The notes below the pieces were generated by a model. The model saw nothing but the letters and a program-made list of their open reading frames with translations, searched no databases and was not told where the DNA came from. Below are positions 38,338-45,429 of a DNA stretch of 64,000 nt, in pieces. Numbering within the stretch: the stretch's first letter is position 1; every line of letters begins with the position of its first letter. A program made the translations under genes and the position numbers. Origin of the DNA: Rhodohalobacter barkolensis (lineage in GTDB: Bacteria > Bacteroidota > Rhodothermia > Balneolales > Balneolaceae); the NCBI RefSeq assembly GCF_002834295.1, contig NZ_PISP01000001.1, positions 1,550,001 to 1,614,000 of the forward strand. Reading direction: 5' to 3'.

Positions 38338-38613
38338 ATGGATCAATTTTTTCTCTATAGCGCTGTGGTTCTTACCATCATTATCGCTGTTCCGCTTATC
38401 CGGGTAGTGAAAGGACCGACGCTTTTTGACCGATTGCTGGCCACCAATGCCATTGCCACAAAAACGATCGTTTTGATATGCCTGATCGGTTTTTTGTTTG
38501 GACGCATTGACATGTTTATAGATATCACCCTGGCCTATGCTATTCTCGGCTTCATCGGAGTACTGGCAATTGCAAAATACATTACATCTCCAAAAACACG
38601 GCGAAATGCTTGA
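38338..38613 (+). CDS. mrpF: Mrp-type antiporter subunit F
   Basis: 91 residues, three membrane helices. The middle RVVKGPTLFDRLLATNAIATK is the MrpF/MnhF signature (R-x-x-x-GPt-x-x-DR). No gap to mrpE, and its end overlaps mrpG by 8 bases. Small membrane subunit of the multi-subunit cation/proton antiporter. Confidence 0.93.
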   Translation: MDQFFLYSAVVLTIIIAVPLIRVVKGPTLFDRLLATNAIATKTIVLICLIGFLFGRIDMFIDITLAYAILGFIGVLAIAKYITSPKTRRNA

Positions 38614-38935
38614 AATACAATCAATCTTTAGCATTCTGTTTGTAACAACCGGCATTATTTTCATGTTGATGGGGAGCATCGGCATCTTGAGACTGCCGGA
38701 TTTTTACTCCCGAACCCACGCTGTCAGTAAAAGTGATACTCTTGGTGTGTTTTTCGTGATCATTGGTTTGATCATCTACGAAGGATTTACGCTCAGCAGC
38801 GGCAAACTCTTTTTGATCGTTTTGTTTATTGCACTTTCCAACCCTATTGGAACTCATGCCCTGGCCCGTGCCGCCCTCAAGAAAGGGATCAGACCTCTCC
38901 TTCACGACGATAAAAAAGGAGGGCCCTCATCATGA
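38606..38935 (+). CDS. mrpG: Mrp-type antiporter subunit G
   Basis: 109 residues from the ATG at 38606; a longer frame opens upstream inside mrpF, but its extra residues have no family match. Three membrane helices and the signature GILRLPDFYSRTHAVSKSDTLG identify MrpG/MnhG. The hydrophilic C-terminus (ALKKGIRPLLHDDKKGG) is normal. Overlaps the next gene by 4 bases. Confidence 0.93.
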   Translation: MLEIQSIFSILFVTTGIIFMLMGSIGILRLPDFYSRTHAVSKSDTLGVFFVIIGLIIYEGFTLSSGKLFLIVLFIALSNPIGTHALARAALKKGIRPLLHDDKKGGPSS

Positions 38936-39177
38936 TTTGGGAATTAGAACTGGTTATCTACATTTTCCTTCTGCTGTCTGCTATTGTTGCACTGGAATCT
39001 AAAGATCTGCTGGTCGCTGTTGTCATGACCACCGTATTCAGTTTTTTGATGGCGCTACTGTTTGTAACCATGGGGGCCATTGATGTAGGATTCACAGAGG
39101 CTGTAATCGGCGCCGGTGTATCCGGTATTCTATATGTTGTAGTAATCCATCAAACCACAAGACATTCAAAAGATTGA
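38932..39177 (+). CDS. MbhD-like antiporter subunit (split MrpA C-terminus)
   Basis: 81 residues, three membrane helices. The sequence IVALESKDLLVAVVMTTVFS and GFTEAVIGAGVSGILYV matches MbhD / DUF4040, which in classical Mrp systems is the first part of the MrpA C-terminal extension. Here it is a free-standing protein, as in archaeal Mbh/Mbx complexes. Overlaps neighbours by 4 bases on each side, so translation is coupled. Confidence 0.82.
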   Translation: MIWELELVIYIFLLLSAIVALESKDLLVAVVMTTVFSFLMALLFVTMGAIDVGFTEAVIGAGVSGILYVVVIHQTTRHSKD

Positions 39178-39476
39178 AAGCACTAAAAATCATCATACTG
39201 ATTTTATTTGCGTCTGTTATGATTTACGCAGCCAGTGACCTGCCTTACCGCGGAGATCCGGACAACCTGATGCATGCCGAGGAGAGTATTACCGGAACTA
39301 AAGTAGTGGGCAGCTATGTAATTCAGGAAGCCTATAACGATGCAAAAACTCCCAATATCGTAACTGTTATTCTTGGCGACTACAGAAGTGTGGATACGTT
39401 TGGTGAACAGGTTGTAGTCTTTACGGCCGGACTAATTACGATTTTGATTCTTCGAAACCGCAGGAGGCTGACATGA
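39174..39476 (+). CDS. MbhE-like antiporter subunit
   Basis: 100 residues from a TTG that overlaps the previous stop (TTGA). An N-terminal helix (5-22), an extracytoplasmic segment with VVGSYVIQEAYNDAKTPNIV and TVILGDYRSVDTFGEQVVVF, and a second helix near the C-terminus match MbhE, the second part of the MrpA C-terminal extension. DYR-x-x-DT-x-GE is the diagnostic motif. It supports the reading that MrpA is split here. Confidence 0.85.
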   Translation: MKALKIIILILFASVMIYAASDLPYRGDPDNLMHAEESITGTKVVGSYVIQEAYNDAKTPNIVTVILGDYRSVDTFGEQVVVFTAGLITILILRNRRRLT

Positions 39477-39913
39477 GACGACAAGAGGAAAGCCCGATCA
39501 TTCTGCTCGGTTCCAGATTGCTGAGTCCATATATCATGTTATTTGGACTCTATGTGATCTTTTTCGGGCACTACAGTCCCGGCGGCGGATTCCAGGGAGG
39601 AACTCTTCTGGCCGCATCTATACTTTTAATACGGCTTTCAGGCGGAAGGCGCGTATCCCGACTTCAAATTCAGGAATTTGCCACTACTCCACTGGCGGTA
39701 ACTGGAGTTATCATCTATTTCCTTACCGGTTTGGCTGCTATGGCAACAGGTGGATATTTTCTGGATTATGAACAACTCCCATTCCTGACTATGGAACCTG
39801 CTTACATGCGCTATTGGGGTATTCTTATCATCGAGGTGGGAATAGGGCTCGCAGTGATGGCTATCCTTGTGATGATTTATGATAATATGGTAAAAGGAGA
39901 AGATTATGCTTGA
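39473..39913 (+). CDS. mrpB: Mrp-type antiporter subunit B
   Basis: 146 residues, four membrane helices, with AGGAGG before the ATG. GHYSPGGGFQGGTLLAASILL is the MnhB signature. It overlaps mrpC by 8 bases. Required membrane subunit of the cation/proton antiporter. Confidence 0.93.
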   Translation: MRRQEESPIILLGSRLLSPYIMLFGLYVIFFGHYSPGGGFQGGTLLAASILLIRLSGGRRVSRLQIQEFATTPLAVTGVIIYFLTGLAAMATGGYFLDYEQLPFLTMEPAYMRYWGILIIEVGIGLAVMAILVMIYDNMVKGEDYA

Positions 39914-40274
39914 TTTTTTTCTGGGTCACTATGCCTATTGGTTTGTTGTTATTCTGATGTGTGTTGGCCTTTACGGAATACTTTTTAAAAAGAACTTGGT
40001 TAAAAAAACAATCGGGCTGGCCATCTTTCAGGTCTCTGTTGTTCTCTATTTTGTTTCAATTGCATCAAAATGGGATGCCACAGTTCCGGTCAGAGATTCA
40101 AACATACCTGTTGAGCAGGTTGCCAACTATTTGAATCCGCTGCCGCACACTTTAATGCTGACCGCTATTGTGGTAGGAGTTGCTACACTCGGGGTCGCCT
40201 TTACTCTGCTGATGGCCATTTACAACCGATACGGGACCCTTGACGAACAGGAACTGTTAGAAGAAATTCAATGA
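39906..40274 (+). CDS. mrpC: Mrp-type antiporter subunit C (NuoK-like)
   Basis: 122 residues, three membrane helices, homologous to complex I subunit K. GLYGILFKKNLVKKTIGLAIFQ and LPHTLMLTAIVVGVATLGVAFTLLM mark MrpC. Overlaps mrpD by 4 bases (ATGA). In Mrp structures MrpC sits next to MrpD and continues the polar proton path. Confidence 0.93.
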   Translation: MLDFFLGHYAYWFVVILMCVGLYGILFKKNLVKKTIGLAIFQVSVVLYFVSIASKWDATVPVRDSNIPVEQVANYLNPLPHTLMLTAIVVGVATLGVAFTLLMAIYNRYGTLDEQELLEEIQ

Positions 40275-41752
40275 TTGAGTCGCATCTACCGGCACTAATT
40301 GCTCTTACATTTGTACTATTTGCCATTCTGATTCCGGCATTCGGGCTGTGGAAACCCTCCACTTCACAACCACTTGCGGTTGTAGGATCGGGTATCGCTT
40401 CCGTCCTGTCTCTCTACGGTTTTTTATCGTATCTGCAAACCGGGAGTATCCGCTACTTCTTTGGTGGCTGGGAACCACCCGTTGGTATTGAATTTGTCTA
40501 CGATGGGTTATCCGGATTTTTCATCCTGGTTATCAATACCGTTGCATTTTTTGTTTTAATTCATTCGCGACATGTTGCCCGGACGGAGTATCCCGGTAAA
40601 GAGATGCCCTACTTTGCACTGGCCATGCTGGCTCTACTCGGGTTTAATGGAATGATCCTCACCGGCGACCTCTTCAACCTTTATGTATTTCTTGAGATTT
40701 CGTCACTGGCCAGTTACGGTTTAATCGCTATCGGATCACGCCCGGCACCCTTTGCCGCTTTTCGATATCTGATCATCGGAACAGCAGGAGGTACTTTATA
40801 TCTGTTGGGAGTAGGTTTTCTCTACACGGTAACCGGTACATTAAATATTATTGATATGGCGGCCATGCTGCCAAGCTTTGCTACAGATACCTCTGTAGTT
40901 GCTGCTTTGGTATTTATGGTTGTCGGTATAGGCGTAAAAGCGGCACTTTTCCCACTTCACGGATGGCTGCCCGACTCCTATACCTTTGCTTCATCCAGTT
41001 CCACGGCACTCATTGCTCCAATCGGGACAAAAGTAGCCGCATATATTCTGTTTAGAATTGTTTTCTATCTATTTGGTGTAGAGTTAACCGACGCCGTTGC
41101 CCCTATCACTACTGTTATTGGTGTTCTGGCAGCTATTGGAATACTCTACGGTTCTATCATGGCTATTGCACAAACTGAAATGAAGCGCATGCTGGCTTAC
41201 AGCAGTGTTTCCCAAATCGGATATATTATCATGGGGCTAAGTTTGGCCAATCCACTGGGTTTTGCAGGAGCGTTGCTTCACGTTTTAAACCATGCTGTGA
41301 TGAAAGCTTGTCTTTTTCTGGTTGCAGGAAATTTGAGAATGAAAGAAGGCCATTCAGACATCAGCAAATTTGACGACAGCTACAGAAAAAAATATCCCTG
41401 GACGATGGCTTCATTTAGTGTTGCCGCCATCTCCATGGTTGGATTGCCGCCATTGGCCGGCTTCTTCAGCAAATGGTATCTAGCACTTGGAACTATTGAC
41501 AATGAGAACTGGCTCTTTTTAACCGTAATTCTTGTGAGTTCACTGTTAAATGCGGTTTATTTCTTCCGAATTCTTGAGAAAGTTTACATGATGAATCCGA
41601 AGAAAGATCAGAAAGAAGCAACAGATGCTAAAAAAGATGAGGTTTCGGCAAGTATGCTGATTCCTACATCGGTTCTAGCCATTGCACTTTTTGTCATTGG
41701 ATTTGCAAATGCGGCTATTGTCGCCGTTCTGTTTGATATTTTCCCGATGTAG
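40271..41752 (+). CDS. mrpD: Mrp-type antiporter subunit D
   Basis: 493 residues, 14 membrane helices. Conserved elements include LFNLYVFLEISSLASYGLIA (Glu of helix 5), GIGVKAALFPLHGWLPDSYTFA (Lys and His of the ion path), and QTEMKRMLAYSSVSQIGYI. It belongs with NuoN/NuoM-type pumps. First of three such subunits in this cluster, followed by a 106-base gap, the largest inside the operon. Confidence 0.92.
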   Translation: MIESHLPALIALTFVLFAILIPAFGLWKPSTSQPLAVVGSGIASVLSLYGFLSYLQTGSIRYFFGGWEPPVGIEFVYDGLSGFFILVINTVAFFVLIHSRHVARTEYPGKEMPYFALAMLALLGFNGMILTGDLFNLYVFLEISSLASYGLIAIGSRPAPFAAFRYLIIGTAGGTLYLLGVGFLYTVTGTLNIIDMAAMLPSFATDTSVVAALVFMVVGIGVKAALFPLHGWLPDSYTFASSSSTALIAPIGTKVAAYILFRIVFYLFGVELTDAVAPITTVIGVLAAIGILYGSIMAIAQTEMKRMLAYSSVSQIGYIIMGLSLANPLGFAGALLHVLNHAVMKACLFLVAGNLRMKEGHSDISKFDDSYRKKYPWTMASFSVAAISMVGLPPLAGFFSKWYLALGTIDNENWLFLTVILVSSLLNAVYFFRILEKVYMMNPKKDQKEATDAKKDEVSASMLIPTSVLAIALFVIGFANAAIVAVLFDIFPM

Positions 41753-41858
41753 AATTTGAGCAGAATCATATAACTATTGAATTTTAAATCACACATTTTC
41801 ACAAAACTCTAAAACAGATTCACAGAGTTTTTAAAGAAATTAATTACAACAAAGATAG

Positions 41859-43346
41859 ATGGATCTTACGCTTGTACCTTTATTAGCTATTTTAGCATCG
41901 CTTGCAGCGGTTCCGCTCATTCTGTTCAGTTCGTCGAGACCGAACCTGAGAGAGTTTTGGACAATTTTGGCCGCTGTGGTCAAGTTTGGACTGGTACTGA
42001 CACTCCTTCCGTCAGCCCTAAGAGGGGAAAGCGTTGCACTTCATCTGTTTGATCTGGCTCCCGGCCTTCCATTTGCACTGAATGCAGATCCGTTAGGTGT
42101 ATTCTTTGCTGTTATTGCTTCCGGACTATGGATTTTCACCTCGTTTTACTCCATTGGATATGTACGAGGACACAAGGAGCATAAGCAGACCCGATACTAT
42201 GCAAGTTTTGCAATCTGTTTGTCGGCAACGATTGGAATTGCATTTTCCGGTAACCTGCTCACGTTCATTGTTTTCTACGAACTGTTAACACTGGCAACCT
42301 ATCCGCTTGTGATTCATACGGAATCGGATGATGCCATTAAAGCCGGTCGCAAATATCTGGCATTTACATTGACAGCCGGACTCCTTCTGATTGCTGCAGC
42401 CGGAATGGTTTATTACTACACCGGAACATTAGATTTTACCCCGGGCGGAATTCTTGCTGATGCAGATATCCCTTATCACATGATTCTGGTGATGTTCATT
42501 CTCTTTCTGGGTGGCGTGGGTGTTAAAGCCGGTATTATGCCGCTTCACGGCTGGCTTCCTGCAGCAATGGCTGCCCCAACCCCTGTTAGTGCACTTCTTC
42601 ACGCCGTTGCTGTTGTAAAATCCGGTGTATTTGCTGTACTAAGGGTTGTAGGCTACATTTTTGGAGTAGATGTAATGGCCGATTACGGTTTAAATGATAT
42701 TATCATCGTACTTGCCGGTGCAACCATCATACTGGCATCCTTGATAGCTTTTGCACAAGATAATTTGAAACGACGTCTTGCATATTCTACGGTTGGTCAC
42801 CTTTCCTACATTGTACTCGGTATCGCGCTGCTGACTCCTTTGGGAATTCAAGGTGGTATCATGCACATTGCCGCTCATGCAACGATGAAAATTACTCTCT
42901 TTTTCTGCGCCGGAGCCATCATTGTCAATCTGCACCGAACAGAAATCAGCAATTTAAATGGAATTGCAAAAGTGATGCCCTGGACGATGGGTGCTTTTGT
43001 AGTTGGATCGATGGGGCTTGCTGGCATCCCTCCCATCAACGGTTTTTTAAGTAAGTTCTACCTGATCTCCGGATCTCTTGAGGGAGATATGATGATTCCG
43101 GTCATCATCCTGATTGTGAGTGGACTATTAAATGCCGGGTACTTTTTTCCAATTATTCACCGGGCTTATTTCAAGAAAGGTGAAGGACTGGAAAAATATG
43201 GAGAGGCATCACCGTTTATGGTTGTTCCTATTGTAATTACTGCCACACTTTCTGTTCTCTTTGGATTGTTCCCAAATCTCTTTTTCAACTTTTTTGATCT
43301 CGCAGCACAAATCAGCGAATCACTCTTTAATTCACCATCACCATGA
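41859..43346 (+). CDS. Second antiporter-like (MrpD/NuoM-type) subunit
   Basis: 495 residues, 14 membrane helices. LLTFIVFYELLTLATYPLVIH, GGVGVKAGIMPLHGWLPAAMAAPTP and QDNLKRRLAYSTVGHLSY carry the conserved Glu, Lys and His of proton-conducting subunits. It is not a near-duplicate of the preceding MrpD. It may occupy the place of the N-terminal part of MrpA, or be an additional pump module. Its stop overlaps the next small gene by 4 bases. Confidence 0.85.
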   Translation: MDLTLVPLLAILASLAAVPLILFSSSRPNLREFWTILAAVVKFGLVLTLLPSALRGESVALHLFDLAPGLPFALNADPLGVFFAVIASGLWIFTSFYSIGYVRGHKEHKQTRYYASFAICLSATIGIAFSGNLLTFIVFYELLTLATYPLVIHTESDDAIKAGRKYLAFTLTAGLLLIAAAGMVYYYTGTLDFTPGGILADADIPYHMILVMFILFLGGVGVKAGIMPLHGWLPAAMAAPTPVSALLHAVAVVKSGVFAVLRVVGYIFGVDVMADYGLNDIIIVLAGATIILASLIAFAQDNLKRRLAYSTVGHLSYIVLGIALLTPLGIQGGIMHIAAHATMKITLFFCAGAIIVNLHRTEISNLNGIAKVMPWTMGAFVVGSMGLAGIPPINGFLSKFYLISGSLEGDMMIPVIILIVSGLLNAGYFFPIIHRAYFKKGEGLEKYGEASPFMVVPIVITATLSVLFGLFPNLFFNFFDLAAQISESLFNSPSP

Positions 43347-43555
43347 AAAACTGGCATTGGATCATATTAGGTATTCTATTTCTGGTAACTCTGGTTTTTG
43401 AGTTCACCTTTCTGGCCGATTACGACAGCCATTGGTGGAACTCAATTCCTGCTTTTTACGCCATTTTTGGCTTTGTAAGCTGTATCGTCATCATCTATTT
43501 TGCCAAATTTATTGCCAAAAACATTGTAAACCGCGACATCAACTATTATGATTGA
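43343..43555 (+). CDS. Small two-helix membrane protein of the Mrp cluster
   Basis: 70 residues with helices at about 4-24 and 37-57. The loop DYDSHWWNSIPAFYAIFGF is aromatic-rich and the C-terminus is FIAKNIVNRDINYYD. No family I can name. Overlapping both neighbours (4 and 8 bases) means it is translated with the antiporter subunits, so it is probably a structural subunit placed between two pump modules. Function is inferred from position. Confidence 0.75.
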   Translation: MKNWHWIILGILFLVTLVFEFTFLADYDSHWWNSIPAFYAIFGFVSCIVIIYFAKFIAKNIVNRDINYYD

Positions 43556-45263
43556 GCTTTTAACCATACCGGGTGTCATTTTAATTATCGGAGCAGTACT
43601 GCTTGCACTACTGCCTGAAAAATTTCGGAGTTCAGCATTTTTACTTTTCCCAATTGCTGCACTCGCTTTTGTGATTACCCGGCCGGACGGATATTCCGTA
43701 ACTGCTTCTCTGGGTAATTTCGAGCTCATTGTGATGGAAGTAGATGCACTGAGTCGGGTTTTCGGAATCATTTTTGCAATTACAGCTTTTGTAGCCGGCA
43801 CTTACGCATGGCACATTAAAGATTTAGGACAACAGGTTAATGCGCTGGTCTATGCCGGAAGTGCACTGGGCGTTACGTTTGCCGGGGATCTGCTCACACT
43901 CATCATTTTCTGGGAGCTGATGGCCGTCAGTTCAACGTGGCTCATCTGGGCAAATCGGAATGAGGCTTCAGATAAAGCCGGTATGCGCTATCTGATCTAT
44001 CACGTATTGGGAGGAGGACTGTTGCTTGGTGGTATTCTCTGGCACTATATGGATACCGGATCTCTTTTAGTTGAATCACTCGCTCAAGAGTATACAATCG
44101 GTAATGTGATGATGTTGATTGGTGTATCCATCAACGCGGCTGTAATTCCGCTTCACACCTGGCTGGCGGATGCCTACCCGAAGGCAACTGTTACAGGTGC
44201 GGTGTTTATGAGTGCTTTTACGACCAAATCTGCAGTTTATGTACTCATACGGGTCTTTCCGGGTTGGGAGCTACTCATCTGGTTTGGTGCGGCTATGGCT
44301 ATTTATGGTGTTGTGTACGCGGTAATCTGTAAAGATATCAGGGAAATTCTCGCATATCACATTATCAGCCAGGTGGGATTTATGGTATGCGGTATCGGTA
44401 TCGGTACAGACCTTGCTCTGAATGGAGCTACTGCCCACGCATACAGCCACATTCTTTACAAATCCCTCCTTTTTATGAGTACCGGGGCCGTACTTTATGC
44501 AACAGGCACATCCAAACTTGTACACCTTGGCGGTCTTGCTAAAAAAATGCCTTACGTATTGGGACTCTACCTTGTCGGGGGATTTTCGATCTCCGGATTG
44601 CCTCTGTTTAACGGATACATCAGTAAATCGATGACCATCAGCGCCGCCGGATATGCTCATAATGAAGCAGCTATGCTGATGCTTCTGTTCGCTTCCGTGG
44701 GTACATTCCTCAGTGTTGGGTTGAAACTCCCCTATTACACTTGGTTTGGAAAAGAGGACAACGACATTGAGGTAAAGCCACTTCCGAAAAATATGTATAT
44801 CGGAATGGGGATGGCTGCTTTTGCCTGTATTTTTTACGGCCTCTATCCGCAGGCACTTTACATGTATCTGCCATTTGATGCAGACTACAATCCGTTTACC
44901 ATCTATCACTTTGTAGAAGTCACTCAGATCAGTTTAATGACTTTTGCAGGATTCTGGTTACTCCGTAAGAAACTTGCAGGAGAGTTGATTATCGCGCTCG
45001 ATGTGGACTGGTTCTATAGAAAAGCAACACCGGCAGCACGCAGAGTATTTGTTCACGGAGTTGATAATTTCTACGATCGGGTTGAAGAGAAGATCTGGGA
45101 TATTGCCGGGTTTTTGACCAAAAAATTTAAAAATCCGATGTTATGGCTCAATCCATTTACAGATCGTAAAAATGTAGCTTCACGCTACAGCCCGTCGATG
45201 GAAGTCATTATGAGCTTCATTCTATTTACAATATTGGTGTTTTCGCTCGTCTACCTTACATGA
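43548..45263 (+). CDS. Third antiporter-like (NuoL/MrpA-type) subunit
   Basis: 571 residues. The first 440 hold about 14 membrane helices with LLTLIIFWELMAVSSTWLIW, SINAAVIPLHTWLADAYPKATVTG and KDIREILAYHIISQVGFMV. The final 100 residues carry an amphipathic extension (VHGVDNFYDRVEEKIWDIAGFL) and a last membrane helix, similar to the NuoL lateral helix or the MrpA linker. Together with the free MbhD- and MbhE-like proteins it could stand for a split MrpA. Last gene of the cluster. Confidence 0.85.
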   Translation: MIELLTIPGVILIIGAVLLALLPEKFRSSAFLLFPIAALAFVITRPDGYSVTASLGNFELIVMEVDALSRVFGIIFAITAFVAGTYAWHIKDLGQQVNALVYAGSALGVTFAGDLLTLIIFWELMAVSSTWLIWANRNEASDKAGMRYLIYHVLGGGLLLGGILWHYMDTGSLLVESLAQEYTIGNVMMLIGVSINAAVIPLHTWLADAYPKATVTGAVFMSAFTTKSAVYVLIRVFPGWELLIWFGAAMAIYGVVYAVICKDIREILAYHIISQVGFMVCGIGIGTDLALNGATAHAYSHILYKSLLFMSTGAVLYATGTSKLVHLGGLAKKMPYVLGLYLVGGFSISGLPLFNGYISKSMTISAAGYAHNEAAMLMLLFASVGTFLSVGLKLPYYTWFGKEDNDIEVKPLPKNMYIGMGMAAFACIFYGLYPQALYMYLPFDADYNPFTIYHFVEVTQISLMTFAGFWLLRKKLAGELIIALDVDWFYRKATPAARRVFVHGVDNFYDRVEEKIWDIAGFLTKKFKNPMLWLNPFTDRKNVASRYSPSMEVIMSFILFTILVFSLVYLT

Positions 45264-45271
45264 GAAAAAGA

Positions 45272-45303
45272 AGTCCGGCAAACTGTTATGAGTCGGCCGG
45301 ACT
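45272..45303 (+). other. Hairpin after Mrp cluster
   Basis: AGTCCGGC (45272-45279) pairs with GCCGGACT (45296-45303), a perfect 8-bp stem with a 16-base loop. No T-tract follows, so it is at best a weak terminator. A second small hairpin (CCGGAT/ATCCGG, 45364-45380) lies in the ppc leader. Confidence 0.4.
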
Positions 45304-45429
45304 GACAACATAAAATAAATTGTTAAAACAGTGAGTTGAGAGTAAATATACTCCACTTATTGGCCGGATTGTGGATCCGGTGCAAGCAACATCATGTAAC
45401 TATTTAATCTTACTGAAAGGGAATTTTCT

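Noticed and set aside
45272-45303. Hairpin after the Mrp cluster as a strong terminator
   Set aside because: Perfect stem but long loop and no T-run; listed only as a hairpin.
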